NCBI RefSeq assembly: GCF_014397245.1
Contig: NZ_JACLHY010000023.1
Location: 16,155-80,154 of the forward strand
DNA from: Arenibacter arenosicollis
Lineage (GTDB): Bacteria > Bacteroidota > Bacteroidia > Flavobacteriales > Flavobacteriaceae
Length of the DNA stretch: 64,000 nucleotides
Reading direction: 5' to 3'
Below, in pieces: positions 35,998 through 44,489 of the stretch. Below the pieces are notes generated by a model. The model searched no databases. It saw nothing but the letters and a program-made list of their open reading frames with translations, and was not told the origin of the DNA. Every line of letters starts with the position of its first letter. Positions within the stretch are counted from its first letter, which is position 1. A program made the translations under genes and the position numbers.

Positions 35998-36438
35998 ATG
36001 CTTAAAAGAATGGAATTTTCTATTGAAATAAAGGCTGAAAAAACCACGATTTGGAAAGCGCTATGGAATCAGAGCTCCTATCGAGAATGGGCCAGTGTTT
36101 TCTTTGAAGGGTCCTTTGCGGTTACTGATAATTGGGAAGAAGGCTCCAAAGTTCATTTTCTTGCCCCAGATCAAAGCGGTATATACAGTGTTATCGAAAA
36201 ACACATCCCTAATAAAAGCATACGATTTAAGCATATTGGAAATGTTTTAATCGGAAAAGAGCTACCCATTGATAATGAAACAAAAAAGTGGTCTGGAGCA
36301 ACAGAAATTTATTCCCTTACAGAGGGAAAGAACTCCTGCACACTTACCGTTAACATAGATATCATGGATGAGCACCTAGAATTTATGACAAAGACATTTC
36401 CTAAAGCACTGGAGAAAATAAAAAACAACTGTAGCTGA
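35998..36438 (+). CDS. SRPBCC/START-like domain protein
   Basis: From ATG 35998 about 146 aa of SRPBCC fold: MEFSIEIKAEKTTIWKALWN, WASVFFEGSFAV, WEEGSKVHFLAPDQSG, then WSGATEIYSLTEG and a long C-terminal helix. AHSA1/polyketide-cyclase-like proteins bind hydrophobic ligands. An earlier TTG at 35971 gives ten unlikely extra residues. Single-gene unit between palindromes; the stop codon directly adjoins the left arm of the next one. Confidence 0.8.
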   Translation: MLKRMEFSIEIKAEKTTIWKALWNQSSYREWASVFFEGSFAVTDNWEEGSKVHFLAPDQSGIYSVIEKHIPNKSIRFKHIGNVLIGKELPIDNETKKWSGATEIYSLTEGKNSCTLTVNIDIMDEHLEFMTKTFPKALEKIKNNCS

Positions 36439-36564
36439 CAACGCGTATAATTAATTGCTTCAGAATTACACCGCGGGTAATTCAATTGAATTATTTAACT
36501 TGCCACTAGGTGGTAAAATCAAAACTGATTTGCCGCAACTAACCATACACAAACACCTTGGCGC
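36434..36564. repeat. Cassette-type imperfect palindrome
   Basis: Left arm GCTGACAACGCGTATAATTA (36434) and right arm GCAACTAACCATACACAAAC followed by ACCTTGGCGC (ending 36564) are complementary with bulges and enclose about 75 bp. This architecture resembles an attC site. Confidence 0.55.
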
Positions 36565-36587
36565 TAATTAAAACTGAATTGAATATT

Positions 36588-36830
36588 ATGAAAACAATGA
36601 CTTGCAGACAATTAGGAGGCGCGTGCGACTTGGAGTTTCACGGAAATACTTTTGACGAAATATCTGAAAAAAGTAAACAGCATGGAATGGAGATGTTTCA
36701 AAAGAATGATGAACCCCATCTTAAAGCAATGAATAAAATGAGGGAGTTAATGAAAACTTCTGATTCCGAGGCAATGAAAAATTGGATGAAAAGTAAACGA
36801 GATGAATTTGATGCATTACCAAATAATTAA
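36588..36830 (+). CDS. DUF1059 family protein
   Basis: From ATG 36588 an 80-aa protein: KTMTCRQLGGACDLEFHGNT is the DUF1059 signature, where two Cys (CRxLG...C) may bind a metal. A C-terminal helical part (KQHGMEMFQ, MNKMRELMK) extends it. Function is unknown. An upstream TTG at 36558 is possible but lies in the right arm of the palindrome. Confidence 0.82.
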   Translation: MKTMTCRQLGGACDLEFHGNTFDEISEKSKQHGMEMFQKNDEPHLKAMNKMRELMKTSDSEAMKNWMKSKRDEFDALPNN

Positions 36831-36947
36831 CTACCACCAACATTGTGTCATTCGCTATTTTCAATGTCACGCCTTTTATTTCAAAAGATCTCACTAGTTT
36901 CAACAGCATATACATTGACCGTTGTACATTTTAATAAGATTTAATCA

Positions 36948-37526
36948 ATGAAAAGAACTCTTGAAGAACAGCGAATTGAATTTTCCAATCAGAAATTTCT
37001 CGCTACTCCTATAGCAGGCTTAATTGTATGGGCAATTATTGGATTTGTGGGGATATTATTTTCGGATTTTATAGCGGTTTGGGCCATATTTATTGGCACA
37101 GGAAGTATTGTATACCTAGGTTTATTTCTCTCAAAATTCACTGGTGAAAATTTCCTGGACAAAAGTAAACCGAAAAATGAATTCGATACACTTTTCCTTT
37201 TTACCGCCGGACAAGCCATTCTAGTATACTCCATAGCTATACCCTTTTTCTTGGTGGACTATTCTTCCCTCCCAATGACCGTAGGAATTTTGACTGGATT
37301 AATGTGGTTGCCATTTTCCTGGATTATTAAACATTGGGTCGGTATTTTTCACACTATGACAAGAACAATATCAATAGTTGCGCTTTGGTATCTTTTACCG
37401 GAATATAGATTTATAGCAATACCTTTCACCATTGTATTGATTTACATATTGACCTTATTGATTCTCAAAACAAGAAAAAGAAGTCATACCGACACCGCAA
37501 CATCGGCTACATTAAATGCGATTTAG
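36948..37526 (+). CDS. Integral membrane protein of unknown function
   Basis: A 192-aa protein with five to six hydrophobic helices (for example IAGLIVWAIIGFVGILFSDF, AVWAIFIGTGSIVYLGLF, AILVYSIAIPFFLV, FIAIPFTIVLIYILTLLIL) and a basic C-terminus. It resembles small conserved membrane proteins of unknown function that occur as single accessory genes. It is flanked by palindromic spacers at 36835-36945 and 37540-37640. Confidence 0.75.
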   Translation: MKRTLEEQRIEFSNQKFLATPIAGLIVWAIIGFVGILFSDFIAVWAIFIGTGSIVYLGLFLSKFTGENFLDKSKPKNEFDTLFLFTAGQAILVYSIAIPFFLVDYSSLPMTVGILTGLMWLPFSWIIKHWVGIFHTMTRTISIVALWYLLPEYRFIAIPFTIVLIYILTLLILKTRKRSHTDTATSATLNAI

Positions 37527-37656
37527 AGTGAGGTAATGGAGATAATTAAATCCAACTATGTGCGTGGCTTAAAGTAAGCGCTTGTTGGCTTATAGTTTGT
37601 TATATATAGTAACTTGTTGCTATAGCCTTACGTTAGCACTTATTTGAGAAAAAAAA
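37527..37656. other. Cassette-type spacer
   Basis: Contains CTTGTTGGCTTATAGTTTG, TATATATAGTAACTTGTTGC and the right core ACGTTAGCAC. Highly similar to the spacer before 35998. Confidence 0.5.
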
Positions 37657-38246
37657 ATGAAACGATTAACAAAGATCATAAAAAAGAATATTTCAGGAAA
37701 AAAGGTTTTAGGACTTTTTATCTTGACCAATGTTGTTTACACCTTTATGCTGACTGTTACAATTCCCAAAACAATGGAATTCTCTAACGGAATGAAATTA
37801 TTGGATATGATGCCCGCCGGATATGATTTGAATTATGTTAGTGAACTATTTAGTTCGCTTGGAGAAAATGGACGGATGACTTATCTAAACAACCAAATAC
37901 CTGTGGATATGATTTACCCACTACTATTCGGACTTTCTTACTGTTTGCTTTTGGGATATTTCTTGAAGAAGTTGAACAAATTAAATTCCCATATACTTAT
38001 CTCTGCCTAATACCGATAATTGCCGGAATTGCAGATTATTTAGAGAATTTGGGAATTATCACAATGCTTAAAAACTATCCCGAATTGACAGAGATTACAG
38101 TTTATACAACTAATATGTTTCCAGTTATAAAAAGTATTTCAACAAGTATATTTTTTATTGCATTGATAGTTGTCTTGATAACACTTGGAATTAAATTATT
38201 AAGGATCAAAACAAGTGTTAATCGAGTAGACGGCCGTGAGCAGTAA
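37657..38246 (+). pseudogene. Frameshifted membrane protein gene
   Basis: The first frame (37657-38010) encodes 117 aa with two membrane helices and stops after NSHILISA. A second frame overlaps and continues YLCLIPIIAGIADYLENLGI with two more helices to KTSVNRVD. Adding one base near 37996 (CTTATC) joins them to a normal four-helix protein of about 195 aa. The last codons (after RVD) run into the group II intron, so the original C-terminus is also altered. Sequencing error is the alternative for the frameshift. Confidence 0.65.
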
Positions 38247-38853
38247 AGCCCACGGTGCGCCTCTCACACCACTGTACATACGGGTCTCGTATACAGCGGT
38301 TCGCAATCCATCTTTTCAATCGCTCTTTACACCAATCGAAACTATTCTGTACTTTTTCAAAAGGCTACAGATTTTCTTGGGAATCGGTCACCCAATTAGC
38401 GAAAATCAATGCTCCCATCGTAATTTCCAGAAGGATTGCGTTCGGTCCTTCCCCACTTGTGAGACCTGTGCAGTTTTATGCAACTCATTTCCCGTAGGTA
38501 CTATGACCTCTGCTGACTTCTCCGTTATATCAACACGTAATTACGGAGACCTCCCCAGTTAATGACATCTTCTTCCCTCGATTCCTGCCAGATCTACTGC
38601 TTCGGCATTCACTTAAAAGTGTTTCGGACTTCACAATGATGTGCTTGCTCATCCATCCTCACAGCCTCGTATCTGGTTCCTGTTCGTCAGTACCGAGTTT
38701 TGTAGTCCTGCTTCCTTCACTCCCCATCTCACGATAGGCGAGCTTGCAGCTTACTAATGGTTCAAGGCGTTACCCCTGCCCATAAGGGACTTGCACCCTC
38801 TAGATTAATACCATATCTTAGATATAGTAAAGATGCCCATGCTGGGCCCACAC
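38232..38853 (-). other. ORF-less group II intron remnant
   Basis: On the minus strand the 5' end reads GTGTGGGCCCAGCATGGGC and then GAGGGTGCAAGTCCCTTATG, a typical group II intron start (GUGYG) and domain I. Near the 3' end GAACCGCTGTATACGAGACC pairs with CGTATGTACAGTGGT as domain V (about 38269-38302), followed by a domain VI-like hairpin (38234-38254). No reverse transcriptase/maturase ORF remains; full-length introns are about 2 kb. Boundaries are approximate. Confidence 0.75.
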
Positions 38854-38980
38854 AATGTATAACCGCAATTACGGCGGATTCGACTACGTCCGAATCCACT
38901 CGGAATTACTAAAGTCAGTGCCAAACCGAAAATTAACGCATATAAACCCGTAACTGACGGTTATACGCACCGTTAGCGGC
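38852..38980. repeat. Cassette-type palindrome next to the intron
   Basis: GTATAACCG (about 38857) and CGGTTATAC (about 38958) are perfect 9-bp inverted repeats, flanked by AATTACGG / CCGTAACT and the right core CACCGTTAGCGGC. The left outer core is interrupted by the intron. Confidence 0.65.
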
Positions 38981-39009
38981 AAGCATGAACAATCACTACA
39001 ACAAATAAA

Positions 39010-39522
39010 ATGAGACTTCCACCATACGACAAATTTCCAAGTATTTCGGGCGACAATATATTGTTGCGACAAATTCAATTTTCCGACATCAATGACATTA
39101 TTGAAATTTCATTCTACGACTCTATTCAAGCTACAACATTGACACAAGCAATAGAAATGCAAGCCAAAATAAATGTGGACTACAACAACGGAAATTCAAT
39201 ACACTGGGGTATTGCAGACAAATTAACAAATAAGATTGTTGGAACTTGCGGTTATTATCGTGGACTGGACAAAGGCGAAGGAGAACTGGGTTGTGTTTTA
39301 TTGCCTCAATACCGTGGACAAGGATATATGACTTTTGCAATGTTATTAGCAATTGAATTTGGACTAAATAATATTGGACTAAAACGCATTTGGGCTATAA
39401 CAACTAAACAAAACGAAAAAGCAATAAAACTTATTGAGAAACTTAACTTTATAAAAATTGCAGATATGGACGACAATGAAGTAGAATACGAATTAAGACA
39501 AGATTTAAATCTAACAGACTAA
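39010..39522 (+). CDS. GNAT family N-acetyltransferase
   Basis: A 170-aa GNAT (RimJ/RimL-like). N-terminus LPPYDKFPSISGDNILLRQI; central KIVGTCGYYRGLDKGEGELG; acetyl-CoA binding loop LLPQYRGQGYM (Q/RxxGxG/A type); then NIGLKRIWAITTKQNEKAI and LIEKLNFIKI. These modify proteins or antibiotics; substrate unknown. Bracketed by two clear palindromes (38852-38980 and 39540-39668), which makes it the best-delimited single-gene cassette here. Confidence 0.88.
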   Translation: MRLPPYDKFPSISGDNILLRQIQFSDINDIIEISFYDSIQATTLTQAIEMQAKINVDYNNGNSIHWGIADKLTNKIVGTCGYYRGLDKGEGELGCVLLPQYRGQGYMTFAMLLAIEFGLNNIGLKRIWAITTKQNEKAIKLIEKLNFIKIADMDDNEVEYELRQDLNLTD

Positions 39523-39539
39523 TGGAAAAAATGCCTATC

Positions 39540-39668
39540 GCTAACAGGTGTTTGGCTCAATGGCGGGTGACGTGGTTAATTTAACATTCTGTTCGCATCA
39601 ATTTTTGTGCTGTATTGACAGTTATGTGCTCTGAAATTCGCCACTGCGCCAAGTGCCGAGACGTTGTA
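39540..39668. repeat. Cassette-type imperfect palindrome
   Basis: Left arm GCTAACAGGTGTTTGGCTCA and ATGGCGG (39540-39566), right arm CGCCACTGCGCCAAGTGCCG then AGACGTTGTA (39639-39668). TTGGCTCAATGGCG and the reverse complement TTGGCGCAGTGGCG match at 12 of 14 positions. Confidence 0.7.
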
Positions 39669-39687
39669 CTCAATTAGAAAGATTTAT

Positions 39688-40470
39688 ATGAAAAGAATGA
39701 TTGGAATAAATGTGTTGATTTTTTTTGTTGGACTAATTTCAAACTCTTGTAATAAGAATTCTGCCGTACCTACTACTAGCAATGAGAAAAAATTGTTTAA
39801 AAGTTCTTTTGAAACTATAGATGATTTTTCAGGATTTTATATAACACCTCAAGGACACCTGGAAACAACTTTCCATGAATTATCGGATTCAATTGTTCAT
39901 AGTGGAATTTTTTCCCATAGGGCTTGGATTGATGGTGCCAATCCTCCATCAATTACTGAAAACAATAACCATAGAGGCTATCCAACTATTCAACTTAAAA
40001 ACACATTAGGCGGTTCATTTATATCGCCTTGTTATATAACTTTTTGGGTATGGTTGGATATGGACCTGCAGGCAAGTACAACTGGCGGAGAAGACGATTG
40101 GTTTAGCTTTGCAACATTCACAGATGACGAGTCTGACAATTGGGATAGAACATTATTGGTGAATTTATCCCATGACGGTTACGTGCATTTACAAAATGTA
40201 CCTAAGCAGAATGAACAGGAACACGAATTTCAAACTTCAAACATTACTTTCCCTCAAAAAGAGTGGGTTGAGCTGAAAGTATATTTGGACCTAAGCAATG
40301 GAGGATATGCAAAAGTCTGGCAAAACGGACAATTGGTGTCACATGCAAAAATTGGGAACATGACCAATAAGTTGTCTCAAGCTCATTTTGGGCTTTATTG
40401 TTCTCCGCAATTAAGAAAGGGAACTGTTTACAATGATGATTTGATCATAAAAGAAGTTGATGGAGAATAA
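39688..40470 (+). CDS. Lipoprotein with LamG/concanavalin-like (polysaccharide-lyase-type) domain
   Basis: From ATG 39688 a 260-aa lipoprotein (LIFFVGLISNSC). The mature part has a jelly-roll layout seen in heparin-lyase-I/alginate-lyase-like proteins: YITPQGHLETTFHELSDS, FSHRAWIDGANPP, RGYPTIQL, TFWVWLDMDL, WVELKVYLDLSNGGYAKVWQ. Binding or cleavage of a polysaccharide is plausible; catalytic residues cannot be assigned. Single gene between two palindromes (39540-39668 and 40477-40646). Confidence 0.68.
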   Translation: MKRMIGINVLIFFVGLISNSCNKNSAVPTTSNEKKLFKSSFETIDDFSGFYITPQGHLETTFHELSDSIVHSGIFSHRAWIDGANPPSITENNNHRGYPTIQLKNTLGGSFISPCYITFWVWLDMDLQASTTGGEDDWFSFATFTDDESDNWDRTLLVNLSHDGYVHLQNVPKQNEQEHEFQTSNITFPQKEWVELKVYLDLSNGGYAKVWQNGQLVSHAKIGNMTNKLSQAHFGLYCSPQLRKGTVYNDDLIIKEVDGE

Positions 40471-40476
40471 ACTACT

Positions 40477-40646
40477 ACCAACAGGTGTATAGTTAACTGG
40501 CCCCCTCCGAATCGGTACCTGCCCAACTTGAGCATTCAGGTGGGTTGCTTGGATCTTTGTGTACTCGGGAAATCCCCACTACTTTGGCGTAGCAAGTTCG
40601 GTTTCCTTTTGCTAAATTAGTTGCTTAACTATCGTATCTACCGAAC
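40477..40646. repeat. Cassette-type imperfect palindrome
   Basis: Left arm ACCAACAGGTGTATAGTTAA (40477), right arm TTAGTTGCTTAACTATCGTA then TCTACCGAAC (40617-40646). The inner ATAGTTAA / TTAACTAT pairing is perfect. The block GCTAAATTAGTTGCTTAAC recurs near 14312. Confidence 0.6.
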
Positions 40647-40713
40647 ATAAAACCATGTAAGCCATTCAGGCTTATAAATTGATTTAAATATATTGAACCA
40701 TAAAAATATAATT

Positions 40714-41505
40714 ATGAAAAGAATATTCATTTATGCAATGGTTATAATAATGACCGCCCAGTTTTCATATTCTCAAGCTATAAATAAAAACTTCAAATGG
40801 CCTGAAGATAAAAAAGCCGCGGTCTGTTTAACCTTTGATGATGGTCAAGATTCACATCTGGATAATGCCATACCTCTTCTTGATTCCTATAATATGAAAG
40901 CAACTTTTTATTGTCCAGGGAATAAGGAGTCTTTACATAATCGCACCTCTGAATGGAAAAAGATCGTTGAAAACGGCCATGAACTTGGCAATCATTCATT
41001 ATTTCATCCGTGTGATGGTAGATTATTCGATTGGGTTACACCAGAATATGACTTAAACAATTACACTAGAGAACAAATGCGGATGGAATTATATACTGCC
41101 AACACACTCTTAAAAGCTGTTGATGGAAAAACGAATAGAACATATGGTTACACCTGCTCAAACTTTAAAGTACAGGGAGATTCCACCTACGTGGATATAG
41201 TGAAGGATCTATTTTCGGCAGCAAGAGGTGATGGCCCAATACCTAGCACCATGGAAAAAATTGACATTAATTTTATGCCAAGTTGGTGTGTGGACAGTCA
41301 TACCGGCAAAGAACTAATCGATTATGTAAAAGAAGCAAGAAGTAAAGGAACTATTGCCACATTTATGTTTCATAGTGTAGGAGGTGGTTACTTAAACGTA
41401 TCCAATGAGGCTTTACAGGAACTATTGATTTATCTTAAAGAAAATGAACAGGATTATTGGGTAGACACCTTTTTTAATGTTACAGAATATATTTCAAATC
41501 AATAA
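40714..41505 (+). CDS. Polysaccharide deacetylase (NodB/CE4 fold), secreted
   Basis: From ATG 40714 a 263-aa exported protein (MVIIMTAQFSYSQA signal). NodB motifs: VCLTFDDGQDSH (motif 1, D-D metal and base), HELGNHSLFHPC (motif 2, H-x3-H metal ligands), and FMFHSVGGGY near the C-terminus. CE4 enzymes remove acetyl groups from chitin, peptidoglycan or xylan; substrate unknown. The reading from 40693 adds seven unlikely residues. Confidence 0.88.
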   Translation: MKRIFIYAMVIIMTAQFSYSQAINKNFKWPEDKKAAVCLTFDDGQDSHLDNAIPLLDSYNMKATFYCPGNKESLHNRTSEWKKIVENGHELGNHSLFHPCDGRLFDWVTPEYDLNNYTREQMRMELYTANTLLKAVDGKTNRTYGYTCSNFKVQGDSTYVDIVKDLFSAARGDGPIPSTMEKIDINFMPSWCVDSHTGKELIDYVKEARSKGTIATFMFHSVGGGYLNVSNEALQELLIYLKENEQDYWVDTFFNVTEYISNQ

Positions 41506-41599
41506 GTAAATATATATATATATTGGTGTGTTAAGATCGTAAAACGTCGGCGGAAATAGGAGGACAACACCATAACAGAAGTAACTATCACGAAAAACC

Positions 41600-42007
41600 A
41601 TGAAGCATAAAGGCAATGCAACCGACACAATAATTCTCAAATCAGGCGAAGGGAGAACTTACAATTGCGGCACAATGACAGCAATATTTAAAGCGGATGA
41701 AAATGAAACCGCCAATAAATACAGTATTTCGGAATGGTGGTTAGAACCAAATTCGGACGGACCTGGTGCTCACCAACACGAAGACAATGACGAAGTGTTT
41801 TATGGCCTGCAAGGAACGGTAGCAGTGTTGGTCGGCGACAAATGGATCAATGTTGAAAAAGGCACTTTTTTAAGAATACCAGCGAAAACCATCCACGACT
41901 TTGCTAACAGGACCAACGAAAAAGCTGGACTTCTTAACTTTTATATACCAGGCGGCTTCGAGAGAAATATGCCTTCTATTGTGAAATGGTTTGAAGAAAA
42001 CAATTAA
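41600..42007 (+). CDS. Cupin-domain protein
   Basis: A 135-aa single cupin: GPGAHQHEDNDEVFYGLQG is cupin motif 1 (two His and Glu as metal ligands), and FLRIPAKTIHDFANR motif 2 with its His. SEWWLEPNSDGP and a C-terminal helix complete it. No signal peptide. Fourteen bases separate it from the reductase-like gene, so the two are probably co-transcribed. Confidence 0.85.
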   Translation: MKHKGNATDTIILKSGEGRTYNCGTMTAIFKADENETANKYSISEWWLEPNSDGPGAHQHEDNDEVFYGLQGTVAVLVGDKWINVEKGTFLRIPAKTIHDFANRTNEKAGLLNFYIPGGFERNMPSIVKWFEENN

Positions 42008-42020
42008 AATCACAGCTATT

Positions 42021-42602
42021 ATGAGAAAAATAATATCATTTGTGCACATATCCCTGGACGGTTTTGTAGCAGGGCCCAAGGGAGAAATGGACTGGATAAA
42101 ACTTGATGAAGAAATTTTTGATCATGTAGGGAAACGGATAAGCAAGGGCGACACTGCATTATATGGCCGGGTAACCTATGAGATGATGGAAAATTACTGG
42201 CCTACCGCGGCAGACAAGCCAAGAGCCACTAAGCACGACAAAGAACATTCAAAGTGGTATGCCAAAGCCCACAAAGTTGTTATGTCCAAAACAATGAAAG
42301 GCGCAGATCTGACCAACACAAAAGTTATTAGTGACAAGCTTACGGACCGCATAATGGAAATAAAACAATCCGGCCAAGGCGGAGGTGAGGACATCTTGGT
42401 GTTCGGAAGCCCAACTGCAACACATTCACTTATGCAACAGAACTTAATAGACGGCTACTGGCTATTTGTGAACCCTATTATTCTTGGACAGGGCATTCCG
42501 TTGTTTAAGAGTATCCAAGACAAGACAAAACTTAAACTATTAACAACCCACCAATTTAATTGCGGAGTAACCGAACTGAATTATATAGTGGACAGACCTT
42601 AG
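42021..42602 (+). CDS. Dihydrofolate reductase-family (RibD C-terminal domain) protein
   Basis: From ATG 42021 a 193-aa RibD-C/DHFR-like protein: VHISLDGFVAGPKGEMDW at the start, GDTALYGRVTYEMM, KVVMSKTMKGADLTN, GGGEDILVFGSPTATHSLMQ and a C-terminal FVNPIILGQGIPLF. These YyaP/YwjB-type proteins use NADPH; substrates are unknown. The reading from 41991 would overlap the cupin gene and is not preferred. Confidence 0.87.
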   Translation: MRKIISFVHISLDGFVAGPKGEMDWIKLDEEIFDHVGKRISKGDTALYGRVTYEMMENYWPTAADKPRATKHDKEHSKWYAKAHKVVMSKTMKGADLTNTKVISDKLTDRIMEIKQSGQGGGEDILVFGSPTATHSLMQQNLIDGYWLFVNPIILGQGIPLFKSIQDKTKLKLLTTHQFNCGVTELNYIVDRP

Positions 42603-42839
42603 CAACTAACCGCTTACAAAGTAAATACAACATTCTAAAAATATCTTCCTTAAAACCTCCACAATATGGTTTACGATCTATCCATTCAAAGAAAACCAGT
42701 TCCATCATTAGTACAAACAAACACGGATATATATGGATTTCTAATTATTACTATGCCATTCATAATTTGCCAATTTCATAAAGCAATATTGAAGAATAAA
42801 GTTCGTTAATTTTATTATTAAAAAATTAAAACCTTATTC

Positions 42840-44489
42840 ATGCAAAGAACCAGTCTTCAATATCTTCTTTTGATATTTTTTGTTTGTTTTTCATGTACAA
42901 CGGATACAGAAGAAACATCGAAAGAAACGGTGGACACTACAGCTCCTACTCTTAGTTTTTCCATAGAAGATATTGAAGTTTCTTCGAACGACCCCATTCG
43001 CGTGTCAGGGAAAATAAACATTAAGATTGAGGCCACGGATGTAAGTGGCATTAGTAAGGTTGAAGTCTATATTAACAATGAAAAAGTTGCAGAAGATACA
43101 TCATCACCCTTCGATTTAAGTATTGACTTATCATCCTATACATCAACCTCTAGTCTGAAAAAATTTGATTCTAACGCCATCTTAAAAATAATTGCATATG
43201 ATAAAGCGGGTAACGAAACTACAATAGAAAAAAATTTAGTCATTTTTAATAGGGAATATCTTTTGGATATTAATATTCCGGAGGGGTTTCTCAATTCATT
43301 TCTCGAAAACGTTTATGTCTTCGCTTCTGATATGGACGGAAATTATTTAGATTCAACAACAGAACCTATCACTGCTTCCACAAGACAAATAAAGATTTAT
43401 GCCCCTGAGGATTTTGATTTAACCAAAGAATTCATGATTACTTTTATGACTTTCAATCCCGGGAATGAAAACAGTTTTTCATATGCCACAACTTTTCAGA
43501 ATTTAACGAAGGATAATCTCAACGAAATAAATCTAAAGGTCCCAGAACGCTTTCGCGTATTTGAAAATAAATTAGTGCCTGCTATTGGTTTTGGGGACAA
43601 AATTCACCCCGTTGGGTCTGGTATTGATTACAGAACAAGCTTAAATAACACAGGGCAAGAATGGCTATTTCAAACATTAATTCCTGAAACAACGAATGAT
43701 TTAACTACGAATAAAATTTACCTAAGTTATTTTTTAGATCAAAGTTTCACGAATTATCACTACCTATTTATTGATAGACCTTTAGCCGAAGATTTTCAGT
43801 TGAAGACAAATAATTTTGTAAACGCCAATTCAACTTCGGGAAGCATTTCCTTTACCAACTTTCAACAACAACCCGAAATAAAAACCCATCTTACAATTTA
43901 TGGTTACGAAAATGAAAACGATGTCCAAAAAAATATTTACCACACCCTATGGGGGCAAGGAACCACTAATTTTACATTACCCATAATTTATAGCTATAAC
44001 GATTCGTTTTACCAATATCGTCATCGCCTTTCAATGGAAAATTTCCACACAGAAGGACTGGGACTTCCTTTGGAGGAATATACGATACCAAATTGGACAT
44101 TAAATCCTATAATCCAAAATAATAAGGTGATACTCAACAAAACTGGTGAAGGGCATTCAATAGGTAGAATTTCATTACAAGAGGACCAGGAAAAAGATAT
44201 TTATGATTGGAGAATCTTATTCGACAGTGAAAAGACAAACGAAGTAGTTATTCCTAAAATTCCAGAGCAATTACAAAACATCCCGTTTTTTACTTTATAT
44301 GAATCCAATTCGTTTGAATTACAGCAGACTGAAATTAGTAAATTCGAAGGCATTGACAACTATGGGCATTATCTAACGGAAATAATAAAGGAAAATAGAA
44401 ATATTAATAATTACTCAAACAGAAAAGAAACAATATTTCAATCAAATCCAATGATTTATTTTCAGTTCAATGATTTTGTATTCGACTAA
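42840..44489 (+). CDS. Lipoprotein with bacterial Ig-like domain
   Basis: A 549-aa lipoprotein (LLLIFFVCFSC signal). Residues about 30-135 form a bacterial Ig/cadherin-like domain (INIKIEATDVSGISKVEVYI, IAYDKAGNETTIEKN). The rest is a long beta-rich region with no known motif. Single gene with about 240 bp upstream and 540 bp downstream free of genes. Composition is more AT-rich than the flanking sugar genes. Function unknown; probably surface exposed. Confidence 0.7.
   Translation: MQRTSLQYLLLIFFVCFSCTTDTEETSKETVDTTAPTLSFSIEDIEVSSNDPIRVSGKINIKIEATDVSGISKVEVYINNEKVAEDTSSPFDLSIDLSSYTSTSSLKKFDSNAILKIIAYDKAGNETTIEKNLVIFNREYLLDINIPEGFLNSFLENVYVFASDMDGNYLDSTTEPITASTRQIKIYAPEDFDLTKEFMITFMTFNPGNENSFSYATTFQNLTKDNLNEINLKVPERFRVFENKLVPAIGFGDKIHPVGSGIDYRTSLNNTGQEWLFQTLIPETTNDLTTNKIYLSYFLDQSFTNYHYLFIDRPLAEDFQLKTNNFVNANSTSGSISFTNFQQQPEIKTHLTIYGYENENDVQKNIYHTLWGQGTTNFTLPIIYSYNDSFYQYRHRLSMENFHTEGLGLPLEEYTIPNWTLNPIIQNNKVILNKTGEGHSIGRISLQEDQEKDIYDWRILFDSEKTNEVVIPKIPEQLQNIPFFTLYESNSFELQQTEISKFEGIDNYGHYLTEIIKENRNINNYSNRKETIFQSNPMIYFQFNDFVFD

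Noticed and set aside
38236..38562. Two overlapping plus-strand frames of about 80-110 codons
   Set aside because: They lie antisense within the group II intron structure.
34490..40700. Classical integron with intI
   Set aside because: No integron integrase, attI or Pc-like arrangement is visible, and the cores deviate from the attC consensus.
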